In this document: piece by piece, positions 1 through 6,859 of the stretch | Numbering within the stretch: the first letter of the stretch is position 1 | How the letters are laid out: each line of letters opens with the position of its first letter | Assembly (NCBI GenBank): GCA_001003855.1 | Contig: LCPX01000040.1 | Span: 1-15,124, forward strand | Direction: 5' to 3' | Origin: Candidatus Moranbacteria bacterium GW2011_GWE1_49_15 | Lineage (GTDB): Bacteria; Patescibacteriota; Minisyncoccia; Moranbacterales; GWC2-37-73 | Length of the DNA stretch: 15,124 bases | The notes under the pieces: generated by a model | Told to the model about the DNA's origin: nothing | The model's database searches: none | Seen by the model: the letters and a program-made list of their open reading frames with translations, nothing else | Position numbers and translations under genes: made by a program

Positions 1-1011
1 CCTGCCCATATCCATGACCAAAATCCTTTTGTTCTTGAAATACCTTTCCGCCTTGCCCGTCCTTATTTTTTTAGCCAACGAATGGATGAGCGTACTTTTT
101 CCCACCCCGCTTCCGCCCACGACGATGGCGCAGTTCTGGTCCGGGCGTTGCAGGATAAGATTGAGAAGTTCCAGTTCCTCGGCGCGCCCATTGAGGTCCT
201 TGTCGCGATACTCCGTCGCGTCATACATCGAAAGATCCGCTGAATACCTGTCCAGCCTCACCGTATAGGCATATTTCCATTGCGTTCCGATGCGGGCGTT
301 TTTCTCCAGATTCTCCCAGCGCCAAAAAGCTTTTCTGGCGCGATGCTCCTCGACAAGTCCTATTTCCCAGCTGACGATCCGGGAAAAATCATCCAGGGTA
401 AGGTTCTTTCCTTTGAGATATTCATTGAGGGTTTCGGAATTCTTGAAAACATTCTTGGGAAAAGCCCTTTTGGTGGTGCCGAGCCTGTTGCAGATCCGCT
501 CGAACACCTTTTCCTGGGATAGCCTGGAAAAACTCATTTCAGAATACGGTATCCTGGTATCCAAATAATACGCGATGACGATGATTGCCAGATAGAAAGC
601 CAAAAATCCCAAAAGCGCCGCGAAAACGAAAATACCGAAAACCGCCTTATATAAAAAGAAGAGAAATATGAACGGGAACAGGAGCCAGACGAAAAGCAGG
701 ACTATTCCGGCGGACGCGACCGCCGAAAAAAGAGCCAATCCGGCGGCAACGACCCCGGAGCGCACGATCGAACCGATGAATCTGGAAAAAATGTTGTTGA
801 TGATGAGGCCCGCGGCTTTTTGCGGATTCCAACCGCGCCAAGTTTTCATGCCGACGTCCCTTTTCCAGGGTGAAAAAAGCGTCAAAACGAGCTCGGTGAT
901 CGAAAAATGCTGCCAAACGAATTTCAGGTAGTTTTTCCAGATTTCCAAAAATTCATGCAGGCCTTTCTCGTAATACCAAGAAAAGAAATTCGTCACGTTA
1001 TTATTTTTCAT
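1..1011 (-). CDS. Clp-family AAA+ ATPase with N-terminal membrane domain (partial, C-terminus beyond window)
   Basis: 337 residues are visible, from an ATG at 1011 to the window edge, still open. Residues about 86-150 form a strongly hydrophobic block, probably three membrane helices. A charged linker follows, and then the start of a Clp-type first ATPase domain: a segment like the ClpB/ClpC pre-domain around 252-290 and a Walker A GGSGVGKST at 299-307. The stretch that follows (KRILVMDMG) matches the strand where ClpC/ClpB proteins read RILSLDLG. Walker B, any second ATPase ring and any ClpP-binding loop lie outside the window. The usual soluble Clp N-domain repeats are absent and replaced by the membrane segment, so it is inferred to be a membrane-tethered unfoldase. 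No Shine-Dalgarno precedes the ATG. Assignment to the Clp/AAA+ superfamily is fairly sure; the exact subfamily is not. Confidence 0.75.
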   Translation of the reverse strand, partial: MKNNNVTNFFSWYYEKGLHEFLEIWKNYLKFVWQHFSITELVLTLFSPWKRDVGMKTWRGWNPQKAAGLIINNIFSRFIGSIVRSGVVAAGLALFSAVASAGIVLLFVWLLFPFIFLFFLYKAVFGIFVFAALLGFLAFYLAIIVIAYYLDTRIPYSEMSFSRLSQEKVFERICNRLGTTKRAFPKNVFKNSETLNEYLKGKNLTLDDFSRIVSWEIGLVEEHRARKAFWRWENLEKNARIGTQWKYAYTVRLDRYSADLSMYDATEYRDKDLNGRAEELELLNLILQRPDQNCAIVVGGSGVGKSTLIHSLAKKIRTGKAERYFKNKRILVMDMGR

Positions 1012-1057
1012 TTTTTTATTTTTGTTTCGGATCGAAGTGAAAGAGTGTCTTTTCTTT

Positions 1058-1086
1058 ATTTTAAAGCATGCCCGGCGCCTTGGCAA
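1058..1086 (-). promoter_or_regulatory. sigma70-type promoter of the Clp-like gene
   Basis: On the minus strand TTGCCA (1086-1081) is followed by 17 bases and TAAAAT (1063-1058). The predicted start is near 1051, giving a leader of about 40 bases before the ATG at 1011. Its -35 hexamer overlaps that of the plus-strand promoter by five bases. Confidence 0.6.
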
Positions 1087-1108
1087 ATGGAAAGATCAAG
1101 GGTATAAT
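1080..1108 (+). promoter_or_regulatory. sigma70-type promoter of the envelope operon, predicted leaderless
   Basis: TTGGCA (1080-1085), a 17-base spacer and a perfect TATAAT (1103-1108). The predicted transcription start is at about 1115-1117, which coincides with the ATG at 1116, so the mRNA is probably leaderless. There is no room for a Shine-Dalgarno. Confidence 0.7.
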
Positions 1109-1115
1109 CAAAGCG

Positions 1116-2924
1116 ATGAAAGAAACGAAAAAGATCACGGACAACCATGCTATTTTTGTAGATTTCGCCCTTTTCTGGGTGATATTCGGATGGCTGGCAT
1201 TGGCCTCGGCCTTGCTGGATTTTTTTTATGTTTGGACTTTCGTGGCCTATTTCTTGGCCGCCGGAGGATATTTCACTTGGACGCTTATCAAAAAAAGGCG
1301 CGTGCTGCGGTTTTCGGTAGATTTCGTCATCGCCAACTTGTTCACTTTGCTGGCTGTCTTCATCTTCTCCTTCTTCGTGACTCCGACGGTTTTCACCGGA
1401 AGGGACCAGGGCTCGTTCAGCAACGCCGCCATCAACCTCGCCCAAAACCACGAACTCCAATTCTCGACCGCCGCTTCGCGGGAATTCTTCTCCGCCTACG
1501 GTCCCGGAAAGGCCCTGAATTTTCCGGGCTTCCATTACACCGAAAACGGGAACCTGACGACCCAGTTCCCCTTGGGATACATTTCCTGGCTAGCATCCTT
1601 TTATTCCATCTTCGGAATATACGGCCTTGTCCTCGGGAACGCGGTATGTCTTTTCCTTTTCCTCATGTCGCTCTATATCATCGGGAAGAAACTGCTCAAA
1701 ATCAGATACGCCGTGCTGCTGCTCGCTTTTTCCCTGACCTCGTTTTCCTTCGTCTGGTTTTTCAAATTCACCCTCAGCGAAAACCTCGCCTTGGCGCTCC
1801 TCTGGACTATGATTTTGAGCATCCTCTATCTGAAAAAAAATCCGGACAATAAGGCACTGCTACTCTACGCGCTCTCTTCTTCCCTTTTGGTCTTCACCAG
1901 GATCGAAGGCTACGCCTTTTTCGCGACCGGCCTTTTGGTCGTCCTTTCGGACAACGGCATCAGGGAGCTGATTAAAAAAAACAAGAAGTACGTCGCGTTC
2001 TTTTTGGCGATTTTCCTGACCGCTTTAGCCGTGAATTTCCAAAAAGACCTTCCTTTCTTCAAGGAAATCGCCAAAGTTATCAAAAACTACCTGCCCGGAA
2101 CGGCCGGGGCAAACACGGATGAGCCGTCCCCTTCCATCGTGTCGGCCTCCATCCGCATGCTCCAAATCCACACGCTCTATGGACTGACCTTGTTCCTGAT
2201 CTTCGGGGCGCTGGGAATGGCCAAGTCATTCTTCGATAAATCCAAAATCGTCCTGATTCCCCTGTTCGTGGCGTTCCCTTCGATCATATACATAGTCGAT
2301 TCGAACATCTCATCCGACCACCCTTGGATGCTCAGACGGTTCGCTTTCGCGGTCCTTCCCCTTTTCATCTTCTATGCGACCTATCTGCTCAAATCCATGC
2401 TCGAAAAGACTCCGCGGACGGCGCGCCACCCGAACCTGCACCGAGGCCTGGCCGTGTCCATAACCATCCTGGTACTTTTCCTCAACCTCAAATCCTTCAC
2501 CCGCTACGCTTTCTATTCGGAAGAACAGGGACTGCTAGAACAGACCAGGGACCTCAGTTCCAAATTCTCGGAAAACGATCTCATCCTTGTCGACCGCTTG
2601 GCCAGCGAAAACGGCTGGTCCATGATAACCGGACCAATGGGAACACTGTTCGGGAAACAGGCCGTTTATTTTTTCAACGTCGACGACATTTCAAAAATAG
2701 ATCTTTCCAAGTTCAGCAATACCTATTTGATAACCCCCAAGGAAAACATCCCCCATTATGCGAGCACGGCGATCGGTGACGCGCTCGAGGTCGTGGACAA
2801 ATACACCCTGACAACTACCCGACTCGTCGAACCGACCAAAAAAAGCTTGTTTCCGATCCTACGATATCCCGAAAAGGAAACGCTTACCGTCGAGGGTTAC
2901 ATATTAAGACTTGAGGAAAAATAA
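1116..2924 (+). CDS. multi-pass membrane protein, GT-C glycosyltransferase-like
   Basis: 602 residues from the ATG at 1116. An in-frame ATG at 1068 lies upstream of the -35 box and is unlikely to be used. About 10-12 hydrophobic helices fill residues 12-470, and a soluble C-terminal domain follows (about 480-602). The first long extracytoplasmic loop holds GRDQGS at 95-100, where GT-C enzymes (PMT/ArnT/GT39-like, using polyprenyl-phosphate sugars) carry their catalytic acidic residue; the following GxxxxAxxxA-like stretch also fits. From this it is inferred to transfer or polymerise sugars at the outer face of the membrane. It is the first gene of an operon with two more envelope genes; its TAA is followed one base later by the next ATG. 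A flippase-like or purely structural role cannot be excluded. Confidence 0.6.
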   Translation: MKETKKITDNHAIFVDFALFWVIFGWLALASALLDFFYVWTFVAYFLAAGGYFTWTLIKKRRVLRFSVDFVIANLFTLLAVFIFSFFVTPTVFTGRDQGSFSNAAINLAQNHELQFSTAASREFFSAYGPGKALNFPGFHYTENGNLTTQFPLGYISWLASFYSIFGIYGLVLGNAVCLFLFLMSLYIIGKKLLKIRYAVLLLAFSLTSFSFVWFFKFTLSENLALALLWTMILSILYLKKNPDNKALLLYALSSSLLVFTRIEGYAFFATGLLVVLSDNGIRELIKKNKKYVAFFLAIFLTALAVNFQKDLPFFKEIAKVIKNYLPGTAGANTDEPSPSIVSASIRMLQIHTLYGLTLFLIFGALGMAKSFFDKSKIVLIPLFVAFPSIIYIVDSNISSDHPWMLRRFAFAVLPLFIFYATYLLKSMLEKTPRTARHPNLHRGLAVSITILVLFLNLKSFTRYAFYSEEQGLLEQTRDLSSKFSENDLILVDRLASENGWSMITGPMGTLFGKQAVYFFNVDDISKIDLSKFSNTYLITPKENIPHYASTAIGDALEVVDKYTLTTTRLVEPTKKSLFPILRYPEKETLTVEGYILRLEEK

Positions 2925-2925
2925 C

Positions 2926-4257
2926 ATGCTGGATTTCACGAAAAACATCGAACTTGAACGCTCCTGGCACAAGAAATATGTCTGGATCAAATCCCTTTCC
3001 TATGCGGCTTTCCTGGCCGTTATGGTTTTCGTTTCATATAAGATCCTTTTCCAGACCCAGACCCTCACTTTCGACTTCGCCAACGCGAAATCTTCACAAA
3101 ACGAAATCACCAACACGCGCGACGAAAACGGGGAGGCCGAAAACGGCGACCTCGAAAACGAAGAGGAACTTGTCTTCGACGCCATACTTCTCGGGGACTA
3201 CTCCCGGATCAGCGCGGCCGTCGCGCTCGGTGAAGAAGAAAAGAGCGATTTCCAAGGAGCGGTTCTTCTGAGAAAATCATACCAATCGCTCTTCTACCCA
3301 CAAGGCGCTCCGATGGGATTTCGGGACGGATTCCTGATTAAAAACGGCAACGACTATTTCATCGTGTCCGACGGCAAACTGAGGAAGTTCGCTTCCGTCT
3401 CCCTCGCGGAATCGATGGGATTTCCCAAAGAAAGCTTTCTGGAGGCGGACGACGAGGATTTGGGATATAACCCGGCAGGGGAAGAAGTCGCAAACGCGGA
3501 TACATATCCCGAAGGGGCTTTGTTTTTCGTGGACGGTGAAGGATATTACAAAATGAAAAACGGAGCTCTGCAGGAATTCGTCAGCGAAAACGCCTTCCTT
3601 TCGCAATACACCCGAAACCAAGCGGTCGGGAAAGACCAGGCTTTTCTGGAAAAACACCCGCGCGCCGAGGATTTCGCGCTTTTCCGCGACGGAGCCCTGT
3701 TGGCGGCCGGAGATTCGGTATACATAGCGAGCGGAAACAAAATATATCCGGTGAACAACCCGGAGACTTTCGAGTCCATGGGTTACCAATGGTCCGACCT
3801 TATTTATGCGAGCAGTGAAGAGATCGCCGTGTACGAAAGGGACGAGAAACTTTTCAACCTGAAATCCCCCCACCCTACCGGCACGATCTTCGCCGACGAC
3901 GAAACCGGAAAATATCTCTATATAGACAACGGCAAAAAAAGACCCCTGCAAGGAACAGCCATCCTCAAAACTTATCTGAAATCAGACCCCGTGATTTATA
4001 GCGAGAAGGGATTGGAATTCAAAAATGCCTGCACCCTCAAGGAATCCCCGTCTTTGTCCGAGGATTACGTCTGCAGGATTCCGATAGACTATTTGAAAAG
4101 TTTCAGGGGCAACGATTACCAATTCTCCATCGACTTCAGCTCAGAAACCAAAGTGAAGGAACTGTCGATGACGTTCAGCCAAACCCTGACCGTAGCGAAT
4201 TTTAAAAATTCCCTATTGGATCTGAAAAAGCGCGTCCTAAAAACATATTCGAGGTAA
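2926..4257 (+). CDS. single-pass membrane protein with repeated beta-rich ectodomain
   Basis: 443 residues from the ATG at 2926, one base after the upstream stop; GAGG at 2913-2916, inside the previous gene's last codons, can serve as Shine-Dalgarno. An in-frame TTG at 2911 is less likely. A short cytoplasmic N-terminus, one helix at about 22-43, an acidic low-complexity linker (50-85) and then an extracytoplasmic region. Residues about 134-358 hold roughly four degenerate repeats of 50-65 residues with the pattern (Y/F)-hydrophobic-x-x-(N/D)-G-K-x-x-x, then S/F-x-S-x-G-x-x-W, then an EE/ED-x-x-x-Y end (for example NGNDYF, GNKIYPV, NGKKRPL). Such NGKKR-type repeats occur in surface proteins of Patescibacteria and some other bacteria; no enzymatic motif is visible. 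The C-terminal 60 residues look like another beta domain. Probably an envelope or surface protein working with its operon partners. Confidence 0.6.
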   Translation: MLDFTKNIELERSWHKKYVWIKSLSYAAFLAVMVFVSYKILFQTQTLTFDFANAKSSQNEITNTRDENGEAENGDLENEEELVFDAILLGDYSRISAAVALGEEEKSDFQGAVLLRKSYQSLFYPQGAPMGFRDGFLIKNGNDYFIVSDGKLRKFASVSLAESMGFPKESFLEADDEDLGYNPAGEEVANADTYPEGALFFVDGEGYYKMKNGALQEFVSENAFLSQYTRNQAVGKDQAFLEKHPRAEDFALFRDGALLAAGDSVYIASGNKIYPVNNPETFESMGYQWSDLIYASSEEIAVYERDEKLFNLKSPHPTGTIFADDETGKYLYIDNGKKRPLQGTAILKTYLKSDPVIYSEKGLEFKNACTLKESPSLSEDYVCRIPIDYLKSFRGNDYQFSIDFSSETKVKELSMTFSQTLTVANFKNSLLDLKKRVLKTYSR

Positions 4258-4268
4258 GATTCCACTTT

Positions 4269-4670
4269 ATGAAAATACCAAGCCAAGCCCACAACAAGCA
4301 ATTCCAACTGCTGTCATATAAGATCCTGCACGACCTGATTTTCTTGTCGCTTTTGGGGCTGGCGGCTTTCATCGTCATAGAATCGGCGCTTCCCGGAGCT
4401 ATTTCGCTCAACCACGGTTTCCTGGTGACCATCTTCGGAATATTCGCGCTTTTGCAAACGACGTCCTTCCTCGGCAGAAGATTAGGCATCGAACATCCCG
4501 CCAAGGAAAAAATCCATGTCCTGCCGATCGCCTTGGTCCTGATGTTCCTGCTCATCGGAAACGCGCTTCTTCGGTTCAGTCTCTGGGAAAACCTGTTGGC
4601 GACCACAGTCATCATCTTGGTCTTCACCCTCTTCTATCAAATAATATTTTCCCCGAATAACGGAAAGTGA
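4269..4670 (+). CDS. small integral membrane protein of unknown function
   Basis: 133 residues, 11 bases after the upstream gene and ahead of the two-way terminator, so it is the last gene of the envelope operon. Hydrophobic stretches at about 21-43, 50-68, 82-100 and 106-126 suggest four helices with short basic loops. No catalytic or binding motif is recognised. Position suggests it assists the GT-C-like protein or the repeat protein, but that is only context. Confidence 0.6.
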   Translation: MKIPSQAHNKQFQLLSYKILHDLIFLSLLGLAAFIVIESALPGAISLNHGFLVTIFGIFALLQTTSFLGRRLGIEHPAKEKIHVLPIALVLMFLLIGNALLRFSLWENLLATTVIILVFTLFYQIIFSPNNGK

Positions 4671-4683
4671 CCTCACGCATATG

Positions 4684-4713
4684 AAAACCGCCTCCCGATC
4701 GGGAGGCGGTTTT
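4684..4713. terminator. bidirectional intrinsic terminator
   Basis: A perfect 13-bp stem (4684-4696 with 4701-4713) closed by a GATC loop. The stem starts with AAAA and ends with TTTT, so it carries a U-tract in both directions. It separates the convergent envelope operon (plus) and the murI-glycosyltransferase operon (minus). Confidence 0.9.
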
Positions 4714-4735
4714 TCAATTGACGGATATGCCTTTA

Positions 4736-5822
4736 TCATATCGCGTCTTTTATGTAATCAAAGGTCCTCTTCGCGCAATTCTCCCAGGAAAATTCCTCCG
4801 CCCGCTCCAAACCTTTCCTTGAAAGTTCCGCGGAAAGATCTTCGTCCGACAAGATCTCCTCCAAACGATTTTTCAAATCGTCCGCACTGGCGGCGTCGAA
4901 ATATAGAGCCGCGTCCCCGCCGACCTCGGGCAAACTCGAATTGTCCGCGGCCACGACAGGGACTCCGCAGGCGAAGGCCTCCAAGATCGGGATCCCGAAC
5001 CCCTCATAGAGCGAAGGGAAAACGAAAACGGCCGCATTGCCATACAGCGCAGGCAATTTTTCGAAACCGACCTTGCCGGCCAGCACGATGTCTCCGGCGA
5101 ACGGACTTTTTTCGATGCGGGAGACATCTTCCTCCCACATCCAGGCTTTTTCTCCGGCCAAAACCAGCTTCATTTCCGGATGCGCCGGTTTTATTTTTTC
5201 AAAAGCTTCCACCAACACGGAAAGGTTTTTGCGCGGTTGGATGGCTCCGACATACAGAATAAATTTTGAATTCTGAATTTTGAATTTTGAAAGGACTTCC
5301 TCGGACTCATTCTGCGAAATCCCTTTCTTAAAAAGTCCGGCGTCGAAACCGTGGTGCACCACTTTGATCCTGTCCTTCGAAGCTTTCTTGTGGAATTTCA
5401 AAATGTCCCTACCGGTGGATTCGGACACGGATATGATACCGTCGTTTGCAAAGGTCTTTTTTCGGAAAATGGTCCGGAAAATATCTGTAAGCCAAATCAT
5501 GCACGGTGACCACCGTCCGCATCCTCTTTCTTCTGAAAACGGGCAGGTTGGTCGCCGGCATCCAAAGGGCGTCGGGATCGTCCCACCAAAGCGAGATCGC
5601 AAAAGCGGTCTGGGTCCAAAAGGGAATTTTCCACAACCTTCGGAACTTGTAATTTCCGAGCTGCGGCGGAGCCAACGACGGATTGAAATTTCCTTTGTGG
5701 TAAATCAAAAACTCGTCGCCGGGCGAAAGAGAGCCGAGTCTTTTGAGTACGCTGGAAATGTATATCCTGGTCCCGTCTATCCTCCCACTGTCCAGATCCG
5801 CGGCGTGTATCGCTATCCTCAT
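4736..5822 (-). pseudogene. GT4-family glycosyltransferase, frame broken near 5448-5462
   Basis: The N-terminal half reads from the ATG at 5822 and holds a typical GT4 start (MRIAIHAADL) and the VVTVHDLAYRYFPDHFP motif. The frame then changes. The C-terminal half reads in another frame from about 5455 to 4736, with IISVSEST, HHGFD, LYVGAIQPRKN, and the donor-site motif EGFGIPILEAFACGVPVV. Without repair the first frame stops at 5409. In family members about 17 residues lie between FPxKDL and IIAVSE; here only about 4 fit, so some 35-45 bases (3n+2) seem to be missing, not just one base. It follows murI by one base (TAA-a-ATG), implying one transcript. If intact it would transfer a nucleotide-sugar residue in envelope glycan synthesis. 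Whether the lesion is real decay or an assembly error cannot be told from sequence alone. Confidence 0.8.
5264..5290 (-). repeat. short tandem repeat inside the glycosyltransferase
   Basis: About three copies of a TTGAATTT/TTCTGAAT-like unit run together and are read on the minus strand as KFKIQNSKF. The stretch falls at the hinge between the two Rossmann domains of the GT4 enzyme, just before FILYVGAIQPRKN, where length is tolerated. Confidence 0.6.
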
Positions 5823-5823
5823 T

Positions 5824-6606
5824 TTATTGCAAATCAATTTTAGCCGCTTTTATTTTCCTTCCATAAATGTTTCCAGCCAGCTCCAAATAACTCTCGGAAA
5901 GATCCGAGAAATAAAATTCGTCCTCGGAAGCCTCCGCCAGCCCTTCCGCCGATTCAGCTTTGAGTTTTCTTGCGATTTCTTCGTCTGAACCGATGCATCG
6001 CGTCTTTTCTCCAAAAAATCCGCAGATTCCTTTTTTCATAAGCGGATAATGGGTGCATCCGAGCACCACCATATCAACTCCGCGATCCTTGATGCCATGC
6101 AGATATTCATCCAGGACCGACTTCGCGATTTCCGAATCGGCCAATCCTTCCTCAGCCAAAGGGACGAACAGCGGGCACGCCTTCGCGATAACCTCCGCTC
6201 CGGGAACCTTCTCCGCTATCTTTCTTTGATATGTCCCGCTTCCGATCGTTCCCCGCGTCCCCAGGACCGCGATTTTGACGGAATCCATACCGCCGTTTTC
6301 CAATTCTATTTTTTCCACCACCGGCGTTATGGCATCATATATTTTCAACTGCGGATATTTTCCTTTGAGATGGTCATAAGCATAGGCCGAGGCGGTATTG
6401 CAAGCTATCACGATAGTTTTAGCCCCTTTCGAAATCAGGAAATCGCAGATTTCCTCCGAATATTTCTTGACCAGTTCCGGGCTCTTGTTCCCCCAGGGGA
6501 CCCTGGCGGTGTCTCCGAAATAAATCAGCTTGCTTTCCGGCATGCTCTCTTTTATGGCCTTGGCGACCGTAAGCCCACCCACGCCGCTGTCGAATATTCC
6601 TATCAT
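5824..6606 (-). CDS. murI: glutamate racemase
   Basis: 260 residues, the usual family length. It interconverts L- and D-glutamate for peptidoglycan side chains in the cytoplasm. The N-terminus has the substrate loop (I)FDSGVGGLTV, with YFGDTARVPWG following at 29-39. The two catalytic cysteines are visible in ACNTASA (Cys69) and LGCTHYPL (Cys184, with His186). No Shine-Dalgarno precedes the ATG at 6606; a TATAAT lies 25 bases upstream. The glycosyltransferase gene starts one base after the stop, so the two are probably translationally coupled. The C-terminus extends slightly past the conserved core without a recognised domain. Confidence 0.96.
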   Translation of the reverse strand: MIGIFDSGVGGLTVAKAIKESMPESKLIYFGDTARVPWGNKSPELVKKYSEEICDFLISKGAKTIVIACNTASAYAYDHLKGKYPQLKIYDAITPVVEKIELENGGMDSVKIAVLGTRGTIGSGTYQRKIAEKVPGAEVIAKACPLFVPLAEEGLADSEIAKSVLDEYLHGIKDRGVDMVVLGCTHYPLMKKGICGFFGEKTRCIGSDEEIARKLKAESAEGLAEASEDEFYFSDLSESYLELAGNIYGRKIKAAKIDLQ

Positions 6607-6630
6607 ATTTTTTTGCTTATTTACTACCCT

Positions 6631-6659
6631 ATTATATCCGAAAACTTGTCCTATTGGAA
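6631..6659 (-). promoter_or_regulatory. promoter of murI-glycosyltransferase operon
   Basis: TTCCAA (6659-6654), 17 bases, TATAAT (6636-6631) on the minus strand; start predicted near 6624, leader of about 17 bases. The -35 matches the consensus poorly but is the same hexamer and spacing as in front of the HU gene. Confidence 0.6.
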
Positions 6660-6704
6660 ACCGAAAAGGGAAAGGGCGGCCTCCGAAAGTTCCGGAGACC
6701 GCCC
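6660..6704 (-). terminator. intrinsic terminator of the 18-residue peptide gene
   Basis: On the minus strand a 12-bp stem (6704-6693 with 6685-6674), one G-U pair included, loop of 7 bases, then TTTCCCTTTT. Read on the plus strand the same stem has a C-A mismatch and no U-tract, so it works in the minus direction. It begins 6 bases after the peptide stop codon. Confidence 0.8.
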
Positions 6705-6709
6705 TAGCG

Positions 6710-6766
6710 TCAGCAGCCGCTGCCGCAATGGGCAGTGGGCCTGAGCATGAAGCGCTTGCGAAGCAT
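6710..6766 (-). CDS. 18-residue Cys-containing peptide, own transcription unit
   Basis: ATG at 6766 to TGA at 6710-6712 encodes MLRKRFMLRPTAHCGSGC. The reading frame is far too short for ordinary gene callers. Support is structural: a consensus-like promoter (6850-6822), a leader of about 50 bases, a Shine-Dalgarno complementary over 12 bases to the 16S 3' end placed 8 bases from the ATG, and a strong terminator right after the stop. The peptide has a basic N-terminal half (R3, K4, R5, R9) and a C-terminal His-Cys-Gly-Ser-Gly-Cys, suited to metal binding, a disulfide or thiol chemistry. I recognise no family. Possible roles: a modified-peptide precursor, a leader peptide of an attenuator, a regulatory or toxic micropeptide, or a metal-binding peptide. 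The unit lies between the broken YgjP-like gene and murI, but murI has its own promoter. Confidence 0.65.
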   Translation of the reverse strand: MLRKRFMLRPTAHCGSGC

Positions 6767-6769
6767 ATT

Positions 6770-6781
6770 GATCACCTCCTT
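6770..6781 (-). promoter_or_regulatory. extended perfect Shine-Dalgarno of the 18-residue peptide gene
   Basis: AAGGAGGTGATC on the minus strand is complementary to all 12 bases of the typical 16S rRNA tail GATCACCTCCTT. The core AGGAGG ends 8 bases before the ATG. It is the strongest ribosome binding site in the window and is the main argument that this tiny ORF is translated. Confidence 0.8.
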
Positions 6782-6821
6782 TCGGGAAAAATGACAAATG
6801 TTGCGATACGAAAGCCAATAC

Positions 6822-6850
6822 ACTATAGCACGCGAAAAAAAGAAAATCAA
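6822..6850 (-). promoter_or_regulatory. promoter of the 18-residue peptide gene
   Basis: TTGATT (6850-6845), 17-base spacer, TATAGT (6827-6822) on the minus strand. It starts 10 bases downstream of the stop of the broken YgjP-like gene. Predicted transcript from about 6815 to 6660, roughly 155 bases. Confidence 0.7.
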
Positions 6851-6859
6851 CCCCGGAAA

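Noticed and set aside
1056..1535. 159-residue open frame antisense to the GT-C-like gene
   Set aside because: Shadow frame of a clear membrane protein gene; no own signals.
5448..5465. Programmed -1 frameshift at A AAA AAG in the glycosyltransferase
   Set aside because: The heptamer is in the second frame, not the incoming one; the needed shift is +1/-2, and family residues are missing at the site.
6660..6712. Selenocysteine insertion at the UGA of the 18-residue peptide, using the downstream hairpin as SECIS
   Set aside because: The hairpin is a long G-C stem with a U-tract, typical of a terminator, and reading through would add only one codon before TAG.
6764..6785. 16S rRNA 3' end fragment on the plus strand (GATCACCTCCTTTC)
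   Set aside because: Only the anti-Shine-Dalgarno bases match; no upstream 16S helix 45 sequence. Explained as a Shine-Dalgarno on the minus strand.
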